A stretch of 15,879 bases of DNA from DASPKW01 sp038244055 (lineage in GTDB: Bacteria > Planctomycetota > Phycisphaerae > Tepidisphaerales > Tepidisphaeraceae), in the NCBI GenBank assembly GCA_038244055.1, contig JBBRTW010000128.1:1-15879 (forward strand), in the 5' to 3' direction. Within the stretch, counting starts at the first letter, position 1; each line of letters begins with the position of its first letter. Below are positions 6,576 to 12,783 of this stretch, one piece after another. The notes beneath the pieces were generated by a model. It was given only the letters and a program-made list of their open reading frames with translations, made no database searches and was not told where the DNA came from. Made by a program: the position numbers and the translations under genes.

Positions 6576-7985
6576 ATGCGCCCCCAAACCCTCCTCGCCT
6601 TCTTCATTCTCTTGACTCTCTGCCCAATCCTCCGCGCTGAAGACTCCACAAAGGCGTTCGACCTCGCCCCAACCTCTCCCGTCGCCCCCGCTCCCACCAC
6701 CAAACCCGTCGACCCCGATTCCCTCCTCCCCACCGACAGCAACTACATCGTTCACGAATGGGGCACCTTCACCAGTTTCTCCGGCTCCGATGGCATCTCC
6801 CTCGACTTCCGCACGCTCGTCACCTCCGACCTCCCCGCTTTCGTCATCGACCGCCAGAAACAATCCTTCCTTTGCGAGCGCCGCGAGCGCGCCTACACGC
6901 TGGGCCTGCTTACCAAGGGGGGCGTCTTGTCCCGCCAGCGCATGGAAACGCCGGTCACCTACTTCTACACCGACAAGGAGCGCATCGTCGATGTCGTCGT
7001 CGAGTTCCCACATGGCCTGCTGACCGAGTTCTATCCACCCGTCCGCCAGTTCGGCCCGGCGTTTAAGAAGAACCAGCCCGAATCCCTCGAAGCCTCCTGG
7101 CTCCGCTGGGGGAAGGTCCGCCTCCTCCCACCCTCTCAAGCCATGAACAAGGCCGGAATCGACCCCCTCATCCCGCCCGTCAAGCCGGGCGAGGGAGAAC
7201 ACTATGCCTTCGCCCGCGAAACCGACTCGGCTCACATCCAACTCACCGACCCCGCCATGTCCACCACCTACCGCGAGAAATTCCTCTTCTATCGCGGCGT
7301 CGGCAATTTCGACCTGCCTGTCTCGGTCAAAGCGTCCGGCAGCGGCCAGTTTGTCCTGTCCGGGCCATGCAAGGTGCCCCTGGGTTTCGCCTTCATCGTC
7401 CAATCCGACGCCGGCCAGATCCGCTTCGCCCGCTACGACAACGCCAGCAATTCCACCACGATGACCCTTCCCGCCGAAGTCTCCTCCCTCGATTCCCTCG
7501 GCGATGAAATGGTCAAGGCGCTCGTGAAAGAAGGCCTCTACGACAAGGAAGCCATCGCCATGGTCAAAACCTGGAAATCCTCCTGGTTCGGCGAACCCGG
7601 CACGCGCGTTCTCTTCAGCCTGCCCCAGGCCTATACCGATCAGATGCTTCCCCTCAAACTCCAACCCGCACCGAAAACCGCTCTGCGCGTGATGGTCGGC
7701 CGACTGGAAATCCTCACGCCCGAGAAGGAGCGCATCATCGAGAAATTGATCGGCCAACTCGGCTCTGCGGACCCCGCCATCCGCGAGCAAGCCTCCACCA
7801 TCATCACCCAACTCGGCCGCTTCGCCGAACCCGCACTCACCCGCATCTCCCAGATTACCGATGACCCCGAAACCTCCGCCAAAGCCAAAGCTCTCCTCCG
7901 CCAGATCCTCCTCGGCAAACCCGTTACCCCGGCCGATGATTCCGATCTCGCCAATAAGCAACCCACCGCCGCTTCCGCGAAATGA
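6576..7985 (+). CDS. Secreted 'VHEWGTFT' family protein with C-terminal HEAT-like repeats
   Basis: A 469-residue protein with a signal peptide (LLAFFILLTLCPILRA, cleavage after A21) and a Pro/Thr-rich linker. The signature IVHEWGTFTSFSGSDG is at 58-73. I associate this motif with a large uncharacterised family in Planctomycetota and related phyla. Later conserved stretches include ETPVTYFYTD and WFGEPGTRVLFSLPQAYTDQMLPL, then RVMVGRLEILTPEKE. The last 80 residues form a HEAT-like pair (LGSADPAIREQASTIITQLGRFAEPALTRI). The function is unknown; location outside the cytoplasm is predicted. The start is firmly set by AAGGAG five bases before ATG 6576. Twelve bases after the stop begins copy 3 of the palindromic element. 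Confidence 0.88.
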   Translation: MRPQTLLAFFILLTLCPILRAEDSTKAFDLAPTSPVAPAPTTKPVDPDSLLPTDSNYIVHEWGTFTSFSGSDGISLDFRTLVTSDLPAFVIDRQKQSFLCERRERAYTLGLLTKGGVLSRQRMETPVTYFYTDKERIVDVVVEFPHGLLTEFYPPVRQFGPAFKKNQPESLEASWLRWGKVRLLPPSQAMNKAGIDPLIPPVKPGEGEHYAFARETDSAHIQLTDPAMSTTYREKFLFYRGVGNFDLPVSVKASGSGQFVLSGPCKVPLGFAFIVQSDAGQIRFARYDNASNSTTMTLPAEVSSLDSLGDEMVKALVKEGLYDKEAIAMVKTWKSSWFGEPGTRVLFSLPQAYTDQMLPLKLQPAPKTALRVMVGRLEILTPEKERIIEKLIGQLGSADPAIREQASTIITQLGRFAEPALTRISQITDDPETSAKAKALLRQILLGKPVTPADDSDLANKQPTAASAK

Positions 7986-7997
7986 CCTCTGCCATTC

Positions 7998-8240
7998 AGG
8001 CTCAGGAGCCGGCCACCAGAATAGCCCATCTCGCCTAGCCCAGATTATTCACCACGAAAAACACGAAATGCACGAAGAGAAATGAACCAAAGGACTTACA
8101 GTCAAAAAGTCGGTAATCGGTGAACGCACGTTGCGCAAATTATATTTCTACTCTTCTCCGGTCTTCTTCGTGCCCTTCGTGTTTTTCGTGGTTCATCTGA
8201 ATTATTCGGGCTAGAAACTCGTCCCCCGGCTCCTGACCCT
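7998..8240 (+). repeat. Oriented palindromic element, copy 3, interrupted
   Basis: The left arm AGGCTCAGGAGCCGG (7998-8012), followed by CCACCAGAA, and the right arm CCGGCTCCTGACCCT (8226-8240) pair at 14 of 15 positions. The loop is 213 nt instead of 34. Removing the inner inverted-repeat unit 8035-8214 leaves a loop of 33 nt, so that unit probably inserted here. Confidence 0.8.
8035..8214. mobile_element. CACGAA-type nested inverted-repeat element, candidate non-autonomous insertion
   Basis: The ends are CTAGCCC (8035-8041) and GGGCTAG (8208-8214). Inside them lie AGATTATTCACCACGAA against TTCGTGGTTCATCTGAATTATT, and then three 9-nt CACGAANNN units on the left (8053-8079) mirrored by TTCGTG units on the right (8166-8191). 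About 80 unpaired bases are in the centre. There is no coding capacity. The position within the loop of another repeat suggests a MITE-like insertion, but no target duplication is certain. Confidence 0.6.
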
Positions 8241-8260
8241 CTCCGGTCACGAGCCGGGGG
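8223..8260. repeat. Strong hairpin sharing the right arm of palindrome copy 3
   Basis: CCCCCGGCTC (8223-8232) pairs with GAGCCGGGGG (8251-8260), and inside it TGACC pairs with GGTCA around a CTCTCC loop. The result is nearly sixteen pairs with one C-C mismatch. It competes with the pairing of 8226-8240 to 7998-8012. It could terminate transcription from either convergent gene. Confidence 0.75.
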
Positions 8261-8290
8261 ATTTCAACTCGCATTACCCAACCTACCCAA

Positions 8291-8333
8291 TTAAAGAAAC
8301 GCACGGAAAAAGAGCCACGCTCTTCATCCGTGC
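8291..8333 (-). terminator. Rho-independent-type terminator of the response regulator
   Basis: On the minus strand GCACGGATGAAGAGC, GTG, GCTCTTTTTCCGTGC forms 15-nt arms with 13 pairs and a three-base loop, followed by GTTTCTTTAA. It begins about 30 bases after the response regulator stop (8364). The arm is preceded by 10-nt units of ATCTGTG type (8326-8355). Confidence 0.55.
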
Positions 8334-8363
8334 GCATCTGTGTTTATCTGTGGCTAAAAAATC

Positions 8364-8825
8364 TTAAGCCTGCGCCAGCGCCTGCCCCACATTCGGCGCT
8401 GCCATCACCGCCGCGGGAATCGTCACCGAAATCACCGGCTTTTTCTTCTTTTCAATCGCAGCCTCGGCGCGCATGCGCACGAGATCGATCAGGTCGCGAA
8501 TCGGAAATGTTCCCTTGACCAGGAAATCTTCCACACCGAGATTGTTCGCCTTGGTGCGCAGCCGGCCATCGTTCAGGCCCGTCACCAGCACCACTGGCGT
8601 ATTCTTCCATTTCGGAAAGCGCCGCAGGTTCTGCAGGAACGTGATGCCATCAACTTCGGGCATCATCTGATCGAGCAGGATCACATCCGGCCGAACATCG
8701 CGAACGCGATCCATGGCATGGCCGCCATCGTGCGCGCCGTAGACGTCGAAGCCGGCGCGGCGAAACGTCTTGGCCATCAGTTCGAGCTGTTCCTGTGAAT
8801 CCTCGACTATGAGAATCTTCACCAT
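8364..8825 (-). CDS. CheY-like single-domain response regulator with 30-residue tail
   Basis: A 153-residue receiver (REC) domain. The full phosphorylation set is present: E8/D9 acidic pair, D52 phosphoacceptor in VILLDQMMPEVDG, T82 in VLVTG, and K104 in FLVKG. The fold ends near residue 120. After it comes a charged helix (RAEAAIEKKKK) and a hydrophobic Ala/Val-rich tail (PAAVMAAPNVGQALAQA) with no DNA-binding domain. It should act through protein interaction, as CheY or Spo0F types do; the partner kinase is not in the window. The start at 8825 is supported by AGGAAGGGA about five bases upstream. A promoter candidate lies about 240 bases upstream and a terminator follows, so the gene looks monocistronic. 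Confidence 0.93.
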   Translation of the reverse strand: MVKILIVEDSQEQLELMAKTFRRAGFDVYGAHDGGHAMDRVRDVRPDVILLDQMMPEVDGITFLQNLRRFPKWKNTPVVLVTGLNDGRLRTKANNLGVEDFLVKGTFPIRDLIDLVRMRAEAAIEKKKKPVISVTIPAAVMAAPNVGQALAQA

Positions 8826-9133
8826 AAAATCCCTTCCTGGGGAAGTAGAGGGGTGCGTTATGAGGGCTATGCCCGTCGCTCCCTGTGTTGCAAATCTCGT
8901 TCCAAAACCAAACCCCGCACAAACCCCGCGAGGTCACGCGATCATGTGGCAGTCCATGGGATGTGATCGTCATCGATGAACATTGCCAGTGCTTTTCGAG
9001 GTTCGGTCATCGAAGCCTTCGAAATTCCACGCCCTGGAAGGTATTCCACCCTTGAACCGCACGAACAGTATACGTTATCGGTACAAAATAAGTAAAACCT
9101 TTATCGTCATATTTTTGTATGAATCTTCAGTTC
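8826..9133. other. Gene-free stretch upstream of the response regulator
   Basis: 308 bases with no gene. The part 9055-9130 is markedly AT-richer than the rest of the window and holds a minus-strand promoter candidate. No repeat arrays of the kind seen elsewhere are present. A long 5' leader (about 230 nt) would follow if that promoter is used; no recognisable riboswitch was seen. Confidence 0.5.
9067..9096 (-). promoter_or_regulatory. Candidate sigma70-type promoter for the response regulator
   Basis: On the minus strand TTTACT (9091-9096) and TATACT (9067-9072) are separated by 18 bases within an AT-rich patch. It points towards the gene starting at 8825. Confidence 0.35.
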
Positions 9134-9442
9134 TTAACTTTTCAGCTTTCTTCCCAACTTCGTCTCGACCGCGTCGATTTTTGTTTCCAGCCGGCCGGAC
9201 TGACCCTTGCGCCAGTCCATTTTGACTGTGCAGGCGATTCGATTTGAATCCGTCGCCAGCGCTTCATAGCACTTCTGAATCACCGCCATCACCTCGGGCC
9301 ATTCGCCTTCGATGCAAGTCCCCAGCGGCCCGAGTTTGTACGCCAAACCGCTCCGGTCCACGATATCCAGAGCCCGCGCCACATACGCGCTCACGGACTC
9401 GCCCTTATCCATCGGCCAAATGCTAAATTCTGCTAGAAGCAT
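9134..9442 (-). CDS. Thiamine-binding protein, MTH1187/YqgV family
   Basis: A 102-residue cytoplasmic protein. MLLAEFSIWPMDKGESVSAYVARALDIV, then GLAYKLGPLGTCIEGEWPEVMAVIQKCYEAL, match the small ferredoxin-like proteins formerly called UPF0045/DUF77 (Pfam Thiamine_BP). These bind thiamine or its derivatives, and the length is typical. The G-P-L-G-T motif and the central helices are intact. It probably has a role in thiamine handling; no thi genes are adjacent and no TPP riboswitch is seen. The start at 9442 has AAAGG about ten bases upstream. It is divergent from the gene at 9526, with 83 bp between starts. Confidence 0.88.
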   Translation of the reverse strand: MLLAEFSIWPMDKGESVSAYVARALDIVDRSGLAYKLGPLGTCIEGEWPEVMAVIQKCYEALATDSNRIACTVKMDWRKGQSGRLETKIDAVETKLGRKLKS

Positions 9443-9488
9443 GAGTTGCCAACCTTTCGAACATTAGAGTGTCCAGAGTATATGCGGA

Positions 9489-9497
9489 TGCTACAAT
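9489..9497 (+). promoter_or_regulatory. Candidate extended -10 promoter for the gene at 9526
   Basis: TGCTACAAT has the extended -10 form (TG, one base, TACAAT). It predicts a transcript start near 9504 and a leader of about 22 bases that contains GGAG before ATG 9526. Confidence 0.45.
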
Positions 9498-9525
9498 AAG
9501 GTGGATGCTTGACCGGAGCGCGATC

Positions 9526-10452
9526 ATGGAATCACTTACAGTATTAAAGGGTATTCGCCGACCTGGCCGCCTATCGGGGCTGAAGTGGATCGCCGGCATC
9601 TTCACACTCTTCCTCGCCGCCTCCACACAGGCCGCCGCTCCCGCCAAGGTCCTGGTCGTTCCCTTCGAGCCGGTCGGGCCGGCCGACAAACAGTGGATCG
9701 CCAAGGCCGTGCAGCAGAATCTCGTCGCCGAACTCGGCCGAATCAATAGCCTTCAGGCCGTCACTAGCGACAAACCGTTGCCCGACAAACCGGCCGCGCT
9801 CAAGGCCGCCGCCGATGCCGGCGCGGATTATGTCGTTTTCGGAACATACCACGTCAACGATGCGGATCTCCGCATCACCGGCCAAGTGCTGGATGTCGCC
9901 AAAAGCCAGACCATCGCCGGCCTCAAAGCCACCGGCACCCAGCGCGACCTTTTCGGCCTCGAAGATCTCATCGCCATCCAAGTCAGAAAATCCCTCCCGC
10001 AACCCATCGTCGTTCAGCCCGAAATGCTCCAGCAACCCCCGGCCATCGCCGCCGCGCCGGGCCCGTTCGCCCAGCCCGACCGCCTGGCCGACCTCAACCG
10101 CGCCCTCGATCGCGTGAACGATCTCGAAGACCGCATCAACCGTGCCGCCGACCGCCTCCGCAATCTCGAAATCCCCGTCTACAACTACGACGACTCCCGG
10201 CCGCTTTCCTACACCGTCGGCCCGTACCCCTACGGTTACTATCCCTCCTACGGATACGGCTACGGTTACGGGTGGGGGCAGAACAACGTCGCCATCATCG
10301 GCTCATGGAACGGCCACCACTCCCACGGCCATTTCAATGTCGGCGCAGGCACCGGCGCATGGGCAGGCGCGGTCCCCGACGGGCGGAATTATTCCGTGCC
10401 CACGGGAAACTACGCGGTGCATCCGGGGAATTATATTAAGCCGGTGAGGTAG
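9526..10452 (+). CDS. Exported TolB-N/FlgO-like protein with Tyr/Gly-rich tail
   Basis: A 308-residue protein. A signal-type segment WIAGIFTLFLAASTQAAAPA (21-40) is followed by KVLVVPFEPVGPADKQWIAKAVQQNLVAELG and ADAGADYVVFGTYHVNDADLRITGQVLDVAKSQTI. This alternation matches the N-terminal domain of TolB and the related FlgO/CsgG-type outer-membrane-associated proteins, in which such a domain binds other envelope parts. Residues 185-215 (LADLNRALDRVNDLEDRINRAADRL) look coiled coil. The C-terminus is unusual: PYPYGYYPSYGYGYGYGWG (234-251), a HHSHGH cluster (264-269) and an aromatic/Asn-rich end. It is probably periplasmic or lipid-proximal with a low-complexity tail. ATG 9526 is chosen for GGAG seven bases upstream; ATG 9505 or GTG-like starts further upstream are less likely. 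Confidence 0.75.
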   Translation: MESLTVLKGIRRPGRLSGLKWIAGIFTLFLAASTQAAAPAKVLVVPFEPVGPADKQWIAKAVQQNLVAELGRINSLQAVTSDKPLPDKPAALKAAADAGADYVVFGTYHVNDADLRITGQVLDVAKSQTIAGLKATGTQRDLFGLEDLIAIQVRKSLPQPIVVQPEMLQQPPAIAAAPGPFAQPDRLADLNRALDRVNDLEDRINRAADRLRNLEIPVYNYDDSRPLSYTVGPYPYGYYPSYGYGYGYGWGQNNVAIIGSWNGHHSHGHFNVGAGTGAWAGAVPDGRNYSVPTGNYAVHPGNYIKPVR

Positions 10453-10464
10453 GGGGGAGAAGGA

Positions 10465-10619
10465 GGGTATAGGGTGTAGGGTATAGGGTATAGGGTTTAG
10501 GAAGACGGGGGAACGCCGAATAATGGGGTCTGCAATCATCGCATATGTTGATGTTCGAAACATCCTCTGGCAAACAACGGCGTTTGTTCCTCCTCTACCC
10601 TATACCCTTCTCACCCCCT
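10465..10619. repeat. Inverted pair of TATAGGG/CCCTATA heptamer arrays
   Basis: The left array (10465-10513) has units GGGTATA, GGGTGTA, GGGTATA, GGGTATA, GGGTTTA, GGAAGAC, GGGGGAA. The right array (10592-10619) has CCTCTAC, CCTATAC, CCTTCTC, ACCCCCT. GAGAAGG and GGGTATAGGGT on the left are mirrored on the right. Just inside, AACGCCG (10512-10518) mirrors CGGCGTT (10579-10585). The centre of about 60 bases is unique. Confidence 0.8.
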
Positions 10620-10653
10620 TACCCAGGGCAATCGCATGTAACTCCTATCGCAT

Positions 10654-10733
10654 CGATTGCGGATTGCGGATTGCGGATTGCGGATTGAAAACCGCATTTC
10701 AATCCACAATCCGCAATCCGAAATCCGCAATTG
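10654..10733. repeat. GCGGATT heptamer hairpin with 37-nt arms
   Basis: The left arm 10654-10690 consists of GCGGATT units. The right arm 10697-10733 is its reverse complement at 34 of 37 positions. The loop is ACCGCA. It lies between the ends of the convergent genes at 10452 and 10778 and would fold strongly in RNA or as a cruciform. Confidence 0.93.
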
Positions 10734-10761
10734 TTGCCCACTTCATGCCACATGCAATTGC

Positions 10762-10797
10762 CCTCACCCCTCACCCCTCACCCCCTCACCCCATACT
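10762..10797. repeat. CCTCACC heptamer array running into a gene end
   Basis: Three CCTCACC units, one unit with an extra C, then CCATACT. The right part encodes the last residues and stop codon of the minus-strand amidohydrolase. Confidence 0.85.
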
Positions 10798-11767
10798 CCC
10801 CCACCCCATTCTCCCAATACAACTTCCTCATAAACTCCGCTCCACGCGGCGATACAACTCCGAATAACAAATCCCACCACTGGCGCAGGGTCACGGTCTG
10901 CAAGCAGACTGGCCAATTGCTGCCGAAGATCACTCGGTCCTCCCCGAAGCGCTCGATGCAGTAGTGTACCACCGGTTGCACCATCTCCATCGTCACCGGC
11001 AGTTTCTTGGCGCTCTCGGCCACGCCCGAAATCTTGCAGGCCACATTCTTTCGCTCCGCGAGTCTGGCGATCGAATCCTCCCACGTCTTGCGGGCCGCTT
11101 TCATCTCGGGCGCATCGGATGCGAACCATTCCAGATTTGTATTCCCGCAATGATCGAGGATGAACTGCGTCCGCGGACAAAGCTCCGTCAGCTTCAGCGC
11201 ATCGCCGCGCGAGTCATTGCCGATCAGCAGATCGAACCGCAATCCGAGCTCTCCCAGGAGCCCAATGCCCGCGACAAACTTCCTGTCATCGGCCGCCCCT
11301 TTCGGCAAACCCGTGCGCACGCCCTTGATATTCGCCTCGGCCTTGAACCGCTTGATGTAAGCCGCAAATCCCTCCGATCCCGGATCGCCCGCGATCACCG
11401 CCGCGCCGATGATTCCACCCGCCTCCGCGCACATCCTGGCGGCCAACTCAGCCTCGGCCGCGCGCTGGCTCGGGTCGATCGCCACCTCCACGTACACGGC
11501 CCGCTTGATCGGCAATCCCTCGATCGCCTTCGCGTAATCGGCCGGCGAATAAGACTGATTCAGCGGCCGCCCTGCCCGCTCCAGCCACGGCAGCTTTTGC
11601 GTTTTCAAATCCCAGACGTGAATGTGGGAATCCAGCACCGGCCCAACGTATCCCGCTGGCGGCGCATTAACGATTGGCGGCGCACCACCACCCAACACCC
11701 GCCTCACCGCCATCGCCACCGCCGCGGCCCCGGCGCAGCCAATCAGATTCCGTCGAGTCGTCTTCAT
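10778..11767 (-). CDS. Tat-exported amidohydrolase (COG3618 / Amidohydro_2 TIM barrel)
   Basis: A 329-residue protein with a twin-arginine signal (TTRRNLIG at 3-10, then an Ala-rich segment). The barrel begins with VLDSHIHVWD (44-53, H48 and H50 as metal ligands), followed by YVEVAIDPSQRAAEAEL, GVRTGLPKG, QFILDHCGN (H206), KISGV and the closing RVIFGSNWPVC (278-288). The family includes lactonases and 2-pyrone-type hydrolases; the substrate cannot be named here. In most members the closing motif is GSDWPV with a catalytic Asp; here N284 occupies that place. The last nine residues (GVGEYGVRG) and the stop are encoded by the CCTCACC array, so the normal C-terminus has been replaced. The start at 11767 follows GGAGG with ten bases between. 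It is divergent from the aquaporin. Confidence 0.88.
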   Translation of the reverse strand: MKTTRRNLIGCAGAAAVAMAVRRVLGGGAPPIVNAPPAGYVGPVLDSHIHVWDLKTQKLPWLERAGRPLNQSYSPADYAKAIEGLPIKRAVYVEVAIDPSQRAAEAELAARMCAEAGGIIGAAVIAGDPGSEGFAAYIKRFKAEANIKGVRTGLPKGAADDRKFVAGIGLLGELGLRFDLLIGNDSRGDALKLTELCPRTQFILDHCGNTNLEWFASDAPEMKAARKTWEDSIARLAERKNVACKISGVAESAKKLPVTMEMVQPVVHYCIERFGEDRVIFGSNWPVCLQTVTLRQWWDLLFGVVSPRGAEFMRKLYWENGVGEYGVRG

Positions 11768-11867
11768 GATCGCATATCCTCCGCAACCCGTCGCTCGCGG
11801 TCAACGCAATGATCCCGCGCACGCCTGTTGCGAAATCCGCCCCTCTCGCATGCCTCAGTCCGCTTTG

Positions 11868-11876
11868 TGATACAAT
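11868..11876 (+). promoter_or_regulatory. Candidate extended -10 promoter for the aquaporin gene
   Basis: TGATACAAT has the extended -10 form. It lies 63 bases before the aquaporin start. No clear -35 box is present. Confidence 0.4.
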
Positions 11877-11939
11877 CGCGCAAAACCCGCCGGACCGCCC
11901 GGCGCGCACGCCGCAACTTCGCAAGCGCAGAGGCCACAC

Positions 11940-12656
11940 ATGCATCGCTACATCACGGAATTCATCGGCACGTTTTTTCTCGTCCTGGTCATCGGCCTCT
12001 CGGTCATCGGCACGCAGCCCGTCAAGCCCAAAGCCCCCGAGGCCTCGGCCGCCGTCATGGTCACTCCCGTCAAGGAAATGCCCGCGATTCCCTCCCCCAT
12101 GACCCCCGTCGTTCCCCTCGCCATCGGCGCGATCCTCATGGTCATGATCTTCATGGGCGGCCATATTTCGGGCGCTCATTTCAATCCCGCCGTCACACTG
12201 GCCGTGTTCCTCCGGGGCAAGCTTCCCGCCAAGGATGTCATCCCTTACTGGATCGCGCAGTTTGCCGCGGGCGTCGTCGCCGCGCTGCTGGCCAAATACG
12301 TCATCATGGGCGACGGCATCCATGGCGAGCCGGTTGCCGCTGAAAAAATCGTCGCCGCGCTGGTGGTCGAATTCGTCTTCACCTTCGCCCTCGCCCTGGT
12401 GGTGCTGAATGTGGCCACCGCCCCCGGAACCAGCGGCAATAGTTTCTACGGCCTGGCCATCGGGTTCACGGTCGTGGCGGGGGCCATTGCCGGCGGCGGC
12501 ATCAGCGGCGGCGCGTTCAACCCCGCCGTCGGCGTCGGCATCACGCTCATGGGCGTGCCCGCCGCCAACATCTGGCTCTACTTCGTTGGCCCCCTCGCTG
12601 GCGGCGCTGCTGCCGCGGCGGTTTACAAGATTCAGCATCCCGACGAAGCGAAGTAA
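11940..12656 (+). CDS. Aquaporin / MIP-family channel with atypical selectivity filter
   Basis: A 238-residue membrane channel. Both half-helix motifs are present: HISGAHFNPAVTLA (NPA at 82-84) and ISGGAFNPAVGVG (NPA at 194-196). Six membrane spans are predicted around them. Alignment by eye to E. coli AqpZ puts I62, A182, G191 and V197 at the four aromatic/arginine positions (F43, H174, T183, R189 in AqpZ). The arginine that normally follows the second NPA is therefore a valine. A 30-residue Pro/Ala/Lys-rich insertion (QPVKPKAPEASAAVMVTPVK...) extends the loop between helices 1 and 2. Transport of water, small uncharged solutes or gas is possible; the substrate is open. The start ATG 11940 has AGAGG six bases upstream. 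Twelve bases after the stop lies palindromic element copy 2. Confidence 0.9.
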   Translation: MHRYITEFIGTFFLVLVIGLSVIGTQPVKPKAPEASAAVMVTPVKEMPAIPSPMTPVVPLAIGAILMVMIFMGGHISGAHFNPAVTLAVFLRGKLPAKDVIPYWIAQFAAGVVAALLAKYVIMGDGIHGEPVAAEKIVAALVVEFVFTFALALVVLNVATAPGTSGNSFYGLAIGFTVVAGAIAGGGISGGAFNPAVGVGITLMGVPAANIWLYFVGPLAGGAAAAAVYKIQHPDEAK

Positions 12657-12668
12657 GGTTTGTTTCTC

Positions 12669-12732
12669 AGGGTCGGGAGCCGGCCACTAAAAGGCTCCAA
12701 TTGTAAACCCGCGTTCCCCGGCTCCCGACCCT
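12669..12732 (+). repeat. Oriented palindromic element, copy 2 (64 nt)
   Basis: The arms AGGGTCGGGAGCCGG (12669-12683) and CCGGCTCCCGACCCT (12718-12732) are identical to copy 1, and the loop is again 34 nt, starting CCACTAAAA. TTTCTC follows. It stands between the convergent ends of the aquaporin (12656) and hflX (12784) and could terminate transcription of both. Confidence 0.92.
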
Positions 12733-12783
12733 TTCTCGTCCCATGGGATCGACCGACCACGCCGATCGAGTCATCGAGTACGC

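Larger units (their letters stand above)
10453..10777. other. Gene-free region of repeats between convergent genes
   Basis: 325 bases with no gene. It holds three repeat structures in sequence: GGGTATA/CCTATAC inverted heptamer arrays (10465-10619), the GCGGATT hairpin (10654-10733), and the CCTCACC array (10762-10797) that runs into the end of the amidohydrolase gene. Confidence 0.8.

Noticed and set aside
6504..7961. Long open frame (485 codons) on the minus strand
   Set aside because: It is antisense to the VHEWGTFT gene, which has a signal peptide, an AAGGAG ribosome-binding site and conserved motifs. The antisense product is Gly/Asp/Glu-rich, typical of a shadow in high-GC DNA.
8140..8337. 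Minus-strand frame of 65 codons
   Set aside because: It lies entirely in palindromic and CACGAA repeats; no ribosome-binding site or protein-like sequence.
10654..10797. CRISPR array
   Set aside because: Units are 7 nt and adjacent, with no spacers, and no cas genes are in the window.
11735..11767. Lipoprotein signal (LIGC) in the amidohydrolase
   Set aside because: The cysteine follows the twin arginines by only five residues, so no room for a hydrophobic segment; a Tat signal with later cleavage is more likely.
11667..12638. Open frame of 323 codons on the minus strand
   Set aside because: It is antisense to the aquaporin gene and has a His/Asp/Gly-rich composition without any domain; the aquaporin motifs on the other strand are unambiguous.
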